Assembly: GCA_965215765.1 (NCBI GenBank)
Contig: OZ244118.1
Span: 2,728,001 to 2,792,000, forward strand
Direction: 5' to 3'
Length of the DNA stretch: 64,000 nucleotides
Source of the DNA: G965212025 sp965215765
Lineage (GTDB): Bacteria > Pseudomonadota > Gammaproteobacteria > Poriferisulfidales > Oxydemutatoraceae
This document shows positions 36,775 through 45,750 of this stretch, piece by piece (position 1 is the first letter of the stretch; every line of letters starts with the position of its first letter). The notes beneath the pieces are model-generated. The model saw only the letters and a program-made list of their open reading frames with translations, did not search any database and had not been told where the DNA came from. The translations under genes and the position numbers were made by a program.

Positions 36775-38682
36775 TTATGAACCGTCCAGATAATGCGCCA
36801 ACCGAAACCCGACATAGTAGCTAGCGGCACTATTATATTCACGGTACGCAAGAGCCAGTTTCTTTTTTGAACCGAAACTCCAACTGGCACCTCTGATCAC
36901 GTGGTAATTCCCGTGTTTCTGCCCCAGCGGATTGATTTTCTCCAGACTGTTCGCCTCGGATGACGACAAAATTCTGGTCTGAAAGACGTCGTGTATCCAT
37001 TCCGCCACGTTACCTTCCAGATCGTACAAGCCCTTTTCATTTGGAGAAAAACTGCCCACCGAAGCGCTGACTGGTTGCCTGTCGTTATAAGAAGACAAAG
37101 TCACTGAGAACAAATCTTTGGCACTTTTATCTGCATAATTTCCGGCACCGATCGGGATGGGATAAAACTGGTCCCCCCATACATATTGACGTTCCTTTTT
37201 GCTTCTGACCACCCACACCCACTCCGCTTCAGATGGCAAACGGTAGCCGGAAGACTGCGCCTTAAACCCCGTGATGTGCCCGTCTCTTTCGACATAAAAC
37301 GGCTCTATCTGCGCCTGACGGCTCAACCAGTTCGCAAAAAGTGCTGCGTCTTCCCAGGATATATTCACGACCGGCTGTTTTGCTCCATCCAGACGATGCG
37401 ACTTGAACGTGCCGGAAGAATGCTGGTTCCTGAAGTGCCTGAAATGCGCGTTCGTCACTTCGGTTTTACTGATGGCAAAGGCTTTGCTCAAACGAACCAG
37501 GTGTGTTCTCCGACCGGTCTCGTAGGAAAAACTGTCATTCGGATACAACTTCACAAAGTCAAAGCCCAGTTTTTTTTCTTTGGCTTTGCGGCTCACCAGT
37601 TGCTGCAAAGTCTGCGAAACCAACTTTGCCCTGATGGTTTTGTCGAGCTTTTCATCTGGCGTAACCGTGTGCGTTTGCGCGATATACCCGGGAGCTTTGA
37701 AAGTAAGTGCCTGCGGATAGACAGGCAATCGCAAAGAATGGTTTTGATCCAGTGCCCGTTTTTTGCCTCCGACCCAAACTTTCGCACCATTGGGCACAAG
37801 GTCAAATACCACGGTCCCCAAAACAGCTTCCAGTTCCACCTGGATGGTTGTTTTCTTCGCTTCAACGACACGGGCTGTTCGTTTGGCCATCCGGTAGCCT
37901 GGTTTGAGAAGCACAAGCCGATAGCTGCCCCCTTCCTTAACTGCCAAAGTGACAGGTGTCAGCCCTCGATATCGCCCATTGACACTGACAGCGGCACCAG
38001 CGGGTCTGGTGATGACTTCCAGGTTCTTTGGCGGCGGGGCGGGACGAAACTCCTCTTGAGGCTTCTCCAGAGTCACGCGTAAGGTTTGAATCATCCCTTT
38101 GCCAACAATGGTGATGCCTTGTTTGAATGGCAGATATCCCTTGGCTCTGACCCCCAGTTCATAGTCTCCTGCCAACAGATGTTCCAGGCGTCCCGGGAGA
38201 TGCCCGACCGGCTTTTCATTCAGGAACACCTCAGCAGCCACAGAGGGAACAAGAACAATATCAAGCACTCCGGGTTTCTTGACCAGCTGCCACCCTAAAG
38301 TTTGCGTGGGAGTGTCGCCAACCTCAAAGCGCACCAGACGATCTTCGTATCCTGGCGCCGATAACTCGGCCTCGTAAGTCCCGGGAAACATCAGGAAACG
38401 GTTACCCAAAGGCAAATACAGCTCATCCAGCACCACCACGTGTGCCGCATCCGGACTCAGTTCAAACTGCACCGAGCGAAGCTGGTTGAAAACAAGCACA
38501 AATGCGGCCACCACAATCAAAGCCACTACCAAAAAGATCATACGCCAAGGGAAATTCTTCCCGGGAGTGCTTCGTCCCCCCCCGCCTCTGCGGGCGAAGG
38601 AAGTACTTCCCATCTTGCCGGAAGGGCGGGCAGGAGGCTGATACCCAACAGGCTCAATAATTTCGTATTCGGAGTCTTTCAC
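36775..38682 (-). CDS. Membrane-anchored PEGA and FGE-sulfatase (SUMF1-like) protein
   Basis: 635 residues. A short cytoplasmic tail containing RRGGGG (31-36, encoded by a run of eight G) precedes a membrane helix at about 47-66. Several PEGA-like beta modules follow between 80 and 350 (typical PGTYEAELSAPGYEDRLVRFEV and YRLVLLKPGYRMAKRTARVV). The C-terminal FGE-sulfatase domain spans about 395-630, with ISKTEVTNAHFRHF, YRLPSEAEWVWV, GLYDLEGNVAEWIHD and VIRGASWSFG. Such domains often bind ligands or carbohydrates rather than modify sulfatases. Start and stop overlap or abut both neighbours. Confidence 0.9.
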   Translation of the reverse strand: MKDSEYEIIEPVGYQPPARPSGKMGSTSFARRGGGGRSTPGKNFPWRMIFLVVALIVVAAFVLVFNQLRSVQFELSPDAAHVVVLDELYLPLGNRFLMFPGTYEAELSAPGYEDRLVRFEVGDTPTQTLGWQLVKKPGVLDIVLVPSVAAEVFLNEKPVGHLPGRLEHLLAGDYELGVRAKGYLPFKQGITIVGKGMIQTLRVTLEKPQEEFRPAPPPKNLEVITRPAGAAVSVNGRYRGLTPVTLAVKEGGSYRLVLLKPGYRMAKRTARVVEAKKTTIQVELEAVLGTVVFDLVPNGAKVWVGGKKRALDQNHSLRLPVYPQALTFKAPGYIAQTHTVTPDEKLDKTIRAKLVSQTLQQLVSRKAKEKKLGFDFVKLYPNDSFSYETGRRTHLVRLSKAFAISKTEVTNAHFRHFRNQHSSGTFKSHRLDGAKQPVVNISWEDAALFANWLSRQAQIEPFYVERDGHITGFKAQSSGYRLPSEAEWVWVVRSKKERQYVWGDQFYPIPIGAGNYADKSAKDLFSVTLSSYNDRQPVSASVGSFSPNEKGLYDLEGNVAEWIHDVFQTRILSSSEANSLEKINPLGQKHGNYHVIRGASWSFGSKKKLALAYREYNSAASYYVGFRLAHYLDGS

Positions 38683-39500
38683 TCAGTAAAAATGCTTTTG
38701 ATGCACCTGATGTCAAAACGGGTCGTCTGATCCGGAGTGACCCAAAATTCATGGCGAACATCCTGATACCCGAGACGTTTGGCAACCGCAATGTATTTGC
38801 CAGACTTGAGAAGCAAGTTTCTGGTGTTGAATTGACCCAACACACCCACCCGGTAAATCATGATCTCTGATTCTCCGTCAGACGTCAGATACACGGTTCG
38901 CGGCTCCTCTGCCTCCTGGATCCGCCTCAGCAGAAGGGTGCTTTGTTTGTCGATTTCCTGATCGCGGAGGCCATAGTCTTTGATCACGGATAATAATTTT
39001 CTCGCACGGTTTCGAACCTCTGGGTCAAATAGCACTTTGGGATCGCCCAGGTAAGCCTGAAGGTTTTTGTGTACATCCACGTAGGGTGTAACGTATTCGA
39101 CACCTTCAATCCCTGCTTTGACGTGTCGATCCAGAACCACTGCCTGCTTGTAAAGCTGCAAAGCCGGAATCCAGTCCTGCGCCTCGCGGGCACTTTGTGC
39201 CTGGCGCAACAAACCTGCAATCTTTGACGTATTTTTTTGCCGAGTAATCTGCGATAAGAAGTCGTTGACAAACTTCCGGGTTTTCTGGTCGATTGCCGGC
39301 AGCTTGGCTGTCCGTCGCAGAGCCAGCTGGGCATCGTTCCATTTGCCGGCGGCATAAGCAGTCATCGCTTGCGACATCAGCTTCTGAACTTTCTGCGAGG
39401 GTTCCCCGGTAGCTTGGCTACAGGGCGCGAACAGCACCGCAACCACAAACCATAAGCACCCCAGGCATTGAGGCAACAGTGTAAAGCGTCGCTTGGTCAT
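38679..39500 (-). CDS. Exported helical-repeat protein with C-terminal PEGA-like module
   Basis: 273 residues from the ATG at 39500; the longer frame to 39671 runs through a duplicated copy of this start. The signal peptide (LLPQCLGCLWFVVAVLFAPC...) ends near residue 32. TPR-like helices follow (QAMTAYAAGKWNDAQLALRR, then LLRQAQSAREAQDWIPALQL). The last 60 residues resemble PEGA (LLLKSGKYIAVAKRLGYQDVRHEFWV). It overlaps the PEGA-FGE gene by 4 bp. A scaffold role in the same envelope complex is likely but inferred. Confidence 0.75.
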   Translation of the reverse strand: MTKRRFTLLPQCLGCLWFVVAVLFAPCSQATGEPSQKVQKLMSQAMTAYAAGKWNDAQLALRRTAKLPAIDQKTRKFVNDFLSQITRQKNTSKIAGLLRQAQSAREAQDWIPALQLYKQAVVLDRHVKAGIEGVEYVTPYVDVHKNLQAYLGDPKVLFDPEVRNRARKLLSVIKDYGLRDQEIDKQSTLLLRRIQEAEEPRTVYLTSDGESEIMIYRVGVLGQFNTRNLLLKSGKYIAVAKRLGYQDVRHEFWVTPDQTTRFDIRCIKSIFTE

Positions 39501-39678
39501 TTGGCTTTTTGACTGACAATCCACGGAAGCTGACATGCGACTCAGACCAGCTCTCTTGAAAAAGACCGAGCAAAATTTGTAAAGCGTCGCTTGGTCATTT
39601 GGCTTTTTGACTGACAATCCACGGAAGCTGACATGCGACTCAGACCAGCCCTCTCGAAAAAGACCGAGCAAAATTTGT
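39481..39678. repeat. 99-bp duplication of a gene start
   Basis: Bases 39481-39579 are repeated at 39580-39678 with about two differences. The unit includes the first seven codons (minus-strand ATGACCAAGCGACGC) and upstream DNA of the TPR/PEGA gene. It is a two-copy version of the gene-edge arrays seen elsewhere. The rest of 39679-39766 shows no gene. Confidence 0.95.
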
Positions 39679-39766
39679 ACGGCTTATTGCTATCCGAACC
39701 GGGAAAACAAATTCGCTGCTACAACCGCCGGTCGAAAGGAAGCAAGAAAACCATCATGGCCTGCCT

Positions 39767-40945
39767 TCAGATTCCTTCAGAGTAGCCCGTGTCGGAAAAA
39801 TATATTTTTTTTAGTTTGTTGTGGAGCTGTCGATATTGGTTCTCCACAGTTCCTTCCAGGGTCACTGTTTGGTCTTTAATTGCCATCACCTGAGGTTGCA
39901 GATCCACTTCCAAAGCCAAACCCAACTCTTTTAAGGCCTCGTCATGAAGTTTTGAAGCACCATAGTCTTTCACCGAACTGGCAAGACCGACCGCCCCGAC
40001 GGTGGCGGCACCAAGTCCGACCGTGGCTGTATGCGGACTGTTGTTTCTATTTGCGGCAACAGCAGCGCCGGCAACCAGTAACAGCGTACTCAAGAAACCC
40101 TTGAGCAACGCTGACGAGCGAGCTTCGGAGCGCATTTCAAGCTCAGCCTGACTGTTTTTCGCCCAATCGAAATACGAAGCAGATATATCAACGGCAAATT
40201 GCCCGTAATAGCCCTGCAAGACATCCAGAAAGAAGTCGTCTCGCTCTTTTATCGACAGGACGCGCTGGTAAATGGGGTCGTTGTCTGCCGGAAGCCCAAG
40301 CAATTTATAACGACCACGCTTTTTTTCCAGATAGCTGCTGAAGGCTTCTTTGGAAAATACCTCCGCGAAACGAAGCTCCGAAATTTTCCTGATTTCCCGA
40401 AGCTCACCAGCTTCCTTTTTATTACGAACGGCCAGCAGGTCTTGGGCAATTTGTGTGAAGACCTCTGCAAATGGCTTTTCAGTCTTTGCCAGAGAATAAG
40501 CGACATCGCTCACTTCTCCTTTATAGGTTTTTTCCAGCCAGATGCGTCCAGTTCCATCGAAAGCGGTCACTTTCAGCTTTAGAGCGGCTCCGTTTGACTC
40601 AAGGATTTTCGCTTTTAGCAACACATCAACGACGGCAAGACGCGGCACCACCCAGACGTTGCGCCAAGCGTGAGTTTTTTCCAAAGCGTCTCTCAGCCTT
40701 AAGGGGAAATATCTCGCCTCTGCCTTGCGTACTTCAGGAAAAATTTCCCCTTTCTTGACTTTCTTCTCATCAATGTTCGGGTCAAATTCCAGAACGCCGA
40801 CATCCAGGTAGCCGTCTGCCGAAACCTTCACGGCAGGCTTTTCGGAAAAGTCGTAGGTCGACAACAAGGAGTTGGTGTTGCTGGTGGCCAGACACCCTGT
40901 CAAGAAAATCACACTGAACACCGCTATGTATGGATTTCTATGCAT
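39767..40945 (-). CDS. Outer-membrane-type lipoprotein of unknown function
   Basis: 392 residues from the ATG at 40945, which follows GGGAAGTGAAGAA. The signal sequence ends in the lipobox LTGC with the lipidated Cys at about residue 18. The N-terminal third (DVGVLEFDPNIDEKK, LRDALEKTHAWRNVWVVP) resembles lipoproteins that find a minimum value among several components. A hydrophobic Ala/Gly-rich stretch (about 285-330) may be a membrane-interacting helix pair, and the C-terminal tail (TVTLEGTVENQYRQLHNKL) resembles BON-like or PEGA-associated sequences. Together with its operon neighbours it may form the outer part of an envelope assembly. Confidence 0.7.
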   Translation of the reverse strand: MHRNPYIAVFSVIFLTGCLATSNTNSLLSTYDFSEKPAVKVSADGYLDVGVLEFDPNIDEKKVKKGEIFPEVRKAEARYFPLRLRDALEKTHAWRNVWVVPRLAVVDVLLKAKILESNGAALKLKVTAFDGTGRIWLEKTYKGEVSDVAYSLAKTEKPFAEVFTQIAQDLLAVRNKKEAGELREIRKISELRFAEVFSKEAFSSYLEKKRGRYKLLGLPADNDPIYQRVLSIKERDDFFLDVLQGYYGQFAVDISASYFDWAKNSQAELEMRSEARSSALLKGFLSTLLLVAGAAVAANRNNSPHTATVGLGAATVGAVGLASSVKDYGASKLHDEALKELGLALEVDLQPQVMAIKDQTVTLEGTVENQYRQLHNKLKKIYFSDTGYSEGI

Positions 40946-40949
40946 TTCT

Positions 40950-42158
40950 TCACTTCCCTTTTTTGTATTTGCGATACTCATCCCATAACTTTTCTCGTAC
41001 CTCTGGATCAGTCTCTTTCGTGGCCAATTCACGTAGCTGCCTCGCCACTATATCATCATCCTCTCCGCTGCCTACGTTCGGCGGTGGCGGCAAGTCTTTC
41101 GGGGAGCCGGGGGGCTTTTTGCTATCAGTCAGGCCTTCGTCAGGCGACACGGATCCGGCACTAGGCGAGGCTTCTCCTCCACCACCAGCACCACCACCGG
41201 CACCTCCTCCACCGCCGCCTCCGCCTGAAGCGGCAGATTTTTGTTGTATTTCGATGCGCGCCTTTAACAAGACCTCGTCAAGAAAGTTCAGCTCTTGCTC
41301 AAATGGTTCCGGTGGCTGAACCATTCCGGGCAACCCTGGCAAGCCTGTTTCCTCAGACGATCCCGATGGCTGAGCCATTCCGGGCAACCCTGGCAGGTTT
41401 GTCTCCTCAAATGATTCCGGTGGCTGAACCGCTTCGGGTAAACCTGCCGGCTTTGCTTGCCCGGATGACTCCTGTGACTGAACCGCTTCGGGTGAACCTG
41501 CCGGCTTTGCTTCCCCGGATGACCCCGATGATTGACCTGCTTCGGGCGGTTTTGCCGGCTTTGCTTGCCCGGATGATCCCGATGGCTGAACCATTCCGGG
41601 CAACCCTGGCAGGCTTGTTTCCTCAGATGACTCCGATGGCTGACCCGCTTCGGGCGGTTTTGCCGGCTTTGTCTGCCCGGATGACTCCGATGATTGACCC
41701 GCTTCGGGCGGTTCTGCCGGCTTTGCTTCCCCGGATGACTCCTGTGACTGACCCGCTTCGGGTGAACCTGTCGGCTTTGCTTCCCCGGATGACTCCGGTG
41801 ACTGACCCGCTTCGGGTGAACCTGCCGGCTTTGCTTGCCCGGATGACTCCGACGGCTGAACCGCTTCGGGCGATCCTGCCGGCTTTGCTTCCCCGGATGA
41901 CCCCGATGGCTGACCCGCTTCGGGTGAACCTGCTGGCTTTGCTTCCCCGGATGACTCCGATGGCTGACCCGCCTCGGGTGGTTCTGCCGGCTTTGTTTCC
42001 CCGGATGACTCCGATGGCTGCTCCGCATCGGGTGGTTTTGCCGGCTTTGCTTCCTGATTCCTGGGGGTGCTTATTTTATCAGGGCTAAACCAGAATTCGC
42101 CTGCCCCGGCCTGCCCCATAGCAACAACAGACGCAATAAAAAGAATGAGCACCAACAC
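40950..42158 (-). CDS. Exported Pro/Ser/Glu repeat protein, first gene of the nine-gene operon
   Basis: 402 residues, GTG start. An N-terminal hydrophobic segment (LVLILFIASVVAMGQAGA) acts as signal or anchor. Fourteen 18-residue repeats follow (consensus AKPAGSPEAGQPSESSGE; 54-bp DNA period), then a Gly-rich hinge (GGGGGGGGAGGG) and a charged C-terminal domain (QLRELATKETDPEVREKLWDEYRKY). The later repeats change to a hydrophobic form (LPGLPGMVQPSGSSE). The repeat region is probably an extended, unstructured spacer across the periplasm. It ends 4 bp before the lipoprotein start. Confidence 0.75.
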   Translation of the reverse strand: MLVLILFIASVVAMGQAGAGEFWFSPDKISTPRNQEAKPAKPPDAEQPSESSGETKPAEPPEAGQPSESSGEAKPAGSPEAGQPSGSSGEAKPAGSPEAVQPSESSGQAKPAGSPEAGQSPESSGEAKPTGSPEAGQSQESSGEAKPAEPPEAGQSSESSGQTKPAKPPEAGQPSESSEETSLPGLPGMVQPSGSSGQAKPAKPPEAGQSSGSSGEAKPAGSPEAVQSQESSGQAKPAGLPEAVQPPESFEETNLPGLPGMAQPSGSSEETGLPGLPGMVQPPEPFEQELNFLDEVLLKARIEIQQKSAASGGGGGGGGAGGGAGGGGEASPSAGSVSPDEGLTDSKKPPGSPKDLPPPPNVGSGEDDDIVARQLRELATKETDPEVREKLWDEYRKYKKGK

Positions 42159-42388
42159 GATGGCAAGTGTATTTCACTTCGTTTTACAAGAAAAGGTGGC
42201 GTGCCGTAGCAGGACGACAATGCTTGTTCCTGAAAGAAAAAATACCGAAAACGTAACTTCACCTCGGCAGACAAAAGGCAACAAAGCCAAGACCCTTAAT
42301 TTAGTCCGGTTTGACTGCCTTGCTGTTTGTCAGTAACTGGCGCGATTGCCGGAACATACGGGGCGAAACAGGTGTGTCCCTTCCTGCT

Positions 42389-43606
42389 TCAGCCAAAATC
42401 GTCAAACAGGATGTTTTCCGGATCAACACCCTGATCATCCAGCAGATCGATAACGGCACTGTTCATCATGGGCGGGCCACAAATGTAGTACTCACAGTCT
42501 TCAGGGGCATGATGGTCGTGCAAATAATTTTCATACAGCACCTGATGGATGAAACCGGTATATCCCTTCCAATTGTCTTCTGGCTGTGGCTCAGACATGG
42601 CCACGTGCCAAGTGAAGTTTTCATACTCTTCAGCCAGACCGTCAAAATCTTCTTTGAAAAACAATTCGCGCAGACTCCTCGCGCCATACCAAAAACTGAT
42701 TTTGCGTTTGCTGCCCAGTCTTCTTAGTTGATCAAAAATATGCGAGCGCATCGGAGCCATTCCAGCTCCACCACCAACGAAAATCATTTCTTTTTGCGTG
42801 TCTTTGGCGAAAAAATCCCCGAAGGGACCAGAGATTTTCACTTGCGCCCCGGGCTTCAAGGAAAAAATGTACGCACTCATAATCCCTGGCGGAATATCCA
42901 CAGTTCCTGGTGGCGGGGTCGCAATTCGCACATTCAGCATGATCATTCCCTTCTCGTCCGGAAAATTCGCCATAGAGTAGGCACGACTGCACTCTTCCTC
43001 AACGCGCGATTCCAGATCCCACATTTTGAAATGATTCCACACATCCCGGTATTCTTCCTCGACGTCAAAGTCAGCAAAGCGAATATGGTGTGGCGGGCAT
43101 TTGATCTGGATAAATCCCCCCGCACGAAAACTCACGTTTTCGCCTGGCGGCAATTCCAGAATCAGGTTTTTGATCATCGTCGCCACGTTCTCGTTGGAGC
43201 GGACGGTACAGTCCCACTCACCGCAACCGAAGACTTCCGGGTTCAGCTCAATTTCCATGTCTCGTTTAACGGTGAGTTGGCAGGACAAGCGATACCCCTC
43301 GCGAGCACTGGCTTTATTGATATGCGAAGTCTCGGTAGAAAGGATCGTGCCGCCCCCGGACAGGACTTTGACGCGGCATTGACCACAGGTTCCCCCACCT
43401 CCGCAAGCCGAAGAGACAAACAGTTTTTGTTCAGCAAGTGCCAGCAGCAACTTGGTGCCAACCGGTGTGCTGACTTCCTTCTCCTCGTTAATGTTGAGCA
43501 CCACATCGCCAGAGGGCACCAGCTTTTGGCGTGCAAAAAGAATGACACCGACCAAAAGCAACACGATGAACGTGAAAAAAAACACACCAAGCCCAACTTC
43601 CAGCAT
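42389..43606 (-). CDS. nqrF: Na+-translocating NADH:quinone reductase subunit F
   Basis: NADH-oxidising subunit, 405 residues. An N-terminal membrane helix precedes a 2Fe-2S ferredoxin domain (CGGGGTCGQCRVKV, fourth Cys in the YRLSCQ stretch). The FAD- and NADH-binding ferredoxin-reductase domain follows (FVGGGAGMAPMRSHIF, C-terminal YYICGPPMMNSAVIDLL). It is the last gene in the conventional nqrABCDEF order. The 230-bp gap downstream (42159-42388) holds no recognisable nqrM or apbE. Confidence 0.96.
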   Translation of the reverse strand: MLEVGLGVFFFTFIVLLLVGVILFARQKLVPSGDVVLNINEEKEVSTPVGTKLLLALAEQKLFVSSACGGGGTCGQCRVKVLSGGGTILSTETSHINKASAREGYRLSCQLTVKRDMEIELNPEVFGCGEWDCTVRSNENVATMIKNLILELPPGENVSFRAGGFIQIKCPPHHIRFADFDVEEEYRDVWNHFKMWDLESRVEEECSRAYSMANFPDEKGMIMLNVRIATPPPGTVDIPPGIMSAYIFSLKPGAQVKISGPFGDFFAKDTQKEMIFVGGGAGMAPMRSHIFDQLRRLGSKRKISFWYGARSLRELFFKEDFDGLAEEYENFTWHVAMSEPQPEDNWKGYTGFIHQVLYENYLHDHHAPEDCEYYICGPPMMNSAVIDLLDDQGVDPENILFDDFG

Positions 43607-43623
43607 TTACCTGCCCGCCCGCA

Positions 43624-44232
43624 TCAAAGCTGCACTCCGGAAAAAGCCATGAAGCCCAAGGACATCAGTCCCACCGTAATGAAAGTAATGCCCAGACCAC
43701 GCAGTCCTTCCGGCACATTGCTGTATTTCAGTTTTTCCCGTACGCCGGCCAAAGCCACAATTGCGAGCGCCCAGCCAAAACCGGAACCGAGTCCATAAAT
43801 CACGCTTTCACTGAAATTGTAGTCACGCTCCACCATGAACAATGAGCCTCCCAAAATCGCGCAGTTCACAGTAATCAGCGGCAAAAATATCCCCAAAGCG
43901 TTGTACAAGGCCGGAAAATAACGATCCAGAACCATTTCCAGAATCTGCACAACGGCAGCGATGACCCCTATGTAACTGATCAGTCCGAGAAACCTCAGGT
44001 CAACATCAGGCAATCCCAACCAGGACAGGCCGCCAACATTCAGAAGATACTGGTAGATCAGGTTGTTCAACGGGACTGTCAGGGTTTGCACCACGATAAC
44101 CGCGATCCCCAGACCAAAGGCGTTCACCATCTTTTTGGAAATCGCCAGGAAAGTACACATGCCGAGAAAGAAGGCCAGTGCCAGGTTCTCGACAAAAACC
44201 GCCCGCAGGAAAAGACTCAATGCTGCTTCCAT
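43624..44232 (-). CDS. nqrE: Na+-translocating NADH:quinone reductase subunit E
   Basis: 202 residues, six membrane helices, part of the NqrD-NqrE pseudo-symmetric pair that holds the iron centre in the membrane. Conserved segments include FLGMCTFLAISKKM near the start and the second-half NCAILGGSLFMVER. It is separated from nqrD by 85 bp, a wider gap than between the other nqr genes. Confidence 0.94.
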   Translation of the reverse strand: MEAALSLFLRAVFVENLALAFFLGMCTFLAISKKMVNAFGLGIAVIVVQTLTVPLNNLIYQYLLNVGGLSWLGLPDVDLRFLGLISYIGVIAAVVQILEMVLDRYFPALYNALGIFLPLITVNCAILGGSLFMVERDYNFSESVIYGLGSGFGWALAIVALAGVREKLKYSNVPEGLRGLGITFITVGLMSLGFMAFSGVQL

Positions 44233-44317
44233 TTTCAGTCTTTGTGGTTCATGGGAAAGAAAGCATCAAACAGCTATGCCAGAAAATGCCACATGATCTT
44301 CATGAGTCATACAAGCC

Positions 44318-44965
44318 TCAGTTTTTCGCTCTGACAATCGTAAAATCCTCTTGTTCCACTTGTAGCGGACGCCTGCTGCGGATGACCCAAATCATGAGAC
44401 CGATAATGAAAAAAGCACTCGGCGGCAACAACAACAGCCCGTTCGGGTAATACCAGCCGCCCGCTGTGCTCAAAGGCAATATTGTGTAACCAAGCAGCGT
44501 CCCGGAACCAAACAATTCCCGTATCACGGCAACCACCACCAGCACCAGACTGTAACCCAGACCGTTGCCAAGCCCATCCAGAAAACTTGCCCAAGGCGGA
44601 TTTTGCATGGCAAACGCTTCAGCGCGCCCCATGACGATGCAGTTGGTCACAATCAACCCGACAAACACTGACAAAGTTTTACTCAGTTCGTACGTGTACG
44701 CCTGCAACAACTGGTCAGCCACGATAACCAGTGAAGAAATGATCGTCATTTGCACAATGATGCGGATATTGGTCGGCACATAGTTGCGAATCATGCTGAT
44801 CGTGGCATTGGACAGCGCAATCACGCTGGTCAATGCCAAGCACATCAACAGTGCGGCACTGAGCTTGGAAGTCACTGCCAAAGCGGAACAAATCCCCAAC
44901 ACCTGCAGGGTAATGGGGTTATTTTCAATCAGCGGATCCAGCAGTATTTCCCTGTTTTTTGTCAT
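44318..44965 (-). CDS. nqrD: Na+-translocating NADH:quinone reductase subunit D
   Basis: 215 residues, six membrane helices; partner of NqrE. The conserved NCIVMGRAEAFAMQNPP and the N-terminal PLIENNPITLQVLGICSALAVT are diagnostic. The start overlaps nqrC by 4 bp. Confidence 0.95.
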   Translation of the reverse strand: MTKNREILLDPLIENNPITLQVLGICSALAVTSKLSAALLMCLALTSVIALSNATISMIRNYVPTNIRIIVQMTIISSLVIVADQLLQAYTYELSKTLSVFVGLIVTNCIVMGRAEAFAMQNPPWASFLDGLGNGLGYSLVLVVVAVIRELFGSGTLLGYTILPLSTAGGWYYPNGLLLLPPSAFFIIGLMIWVIRSRRPLQVEQEDFTIVRAKN

Positions 44966-45750
44966 GAGTTCGCTCCTTGGCTATCAGGCTTGGAGTGCGC
45001 TGGTGGTCGTTTCACACTTCCCTCACGAAGCTTGGTGAGAAAATGTCCATAACCCAGATCTCCACTCCAGAAATTTATCAGATTGCTGACCCCGCGGCTC
45101 GTCAAAGTGGCACCGGAAATCCCGTCCACTTTACAGTCGGCATTCCGGGCTCCAGGGCGTAGCTTCCCCTTTATGACTTCAATACACAACTTGCCGCTGT
45201 TGTCATACAAGTGCTTTCCCTCCCACAAGCCCTGCCAGGCAGGGTTGTCTACTTCACCACCCAAACCGGGCGTTTCCTTCTGATCATAAAACTTCAAGCC
45301 ATACACCGTCATGCCATCGCCTTCCAAAGCGAGAAAACCATACATGGTCGACCACAGACCATAGCCATATACCGGCAGTGCCACCTTGTCCAGACGCCCG
45401 TCATGGTAGACCAGATACACCCGGCGGTAACGTGGCAACGTGTGGATGCCCGCAATATCCTGCGCATCGGTCAGCTGCGTGGCAGGAGTATCCTCCAGAA
45501 GCTGTTCTGACACCCACTCGCCGCTTTGTATATCCAGCACCCCGGTCTCTATTTTCTTGAAGGCCTCCTCTATGTCGACTCCTGGATCATAAAAGCCGAC
45601 CACCTCCAACACGTTTTTGTGTATATCCAGCTTGCGATTGTGTTCCTGACGGCTTTTCAGTGTCACCGCAAAACCCGAAACCACGACCGAACAAACGAGG
45701 CAAACCGCCAAGGTCACCACCACGGTCTGTTTGACTGTTTCTTTAGCCAC
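44962..45750 (-). CDS. nqrC: Na+-translocating NADH:quinone reductase subunit C
   Basis: 262 residues with an N-terminal membrane helix and a periplasmic FMN-binding domain. The covalent FMN attachment motif is SGATLTSRG (Thr is the acceptor). ApbE would be needed to attach the flavin, and it is not in the window. It overlaps nqrB by 8 bp. Confidence 0.95.
   Translation of the reverse strand: MAKETVKQTVVVTLAVCLVCSVVVSGFAVTLKSRQEHNRKLDIHKNVLEVVGFYDPGVDIEEAFKKIETGVLDIQSGEWVSEQLLEDTPATQLTDAQDIAGIHTLPRYRRVYLVYHDGRLDKVALPVYGYGLWSTMYGFLALEGDGMTVYGLKFYDQKETPGLGGEVDNPAWQGLWEGKHLYDNSGKLCIEVIKGKLRPGARNADCKVDGISGATLTSRGVSNLINFWSGDLGYGHFLTKLREGSVKRPPAHSKPDSQGANS

Noticed and set aside
41303..42088. 261-codon plus-strand ORF (Met/Pro/Leu-rich)
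   Set aside because: It is the antisense of the 54-bp repeats in the Pro/Ser/Glu protein, without a ribosome-binding site; openness follows from the repeat period.
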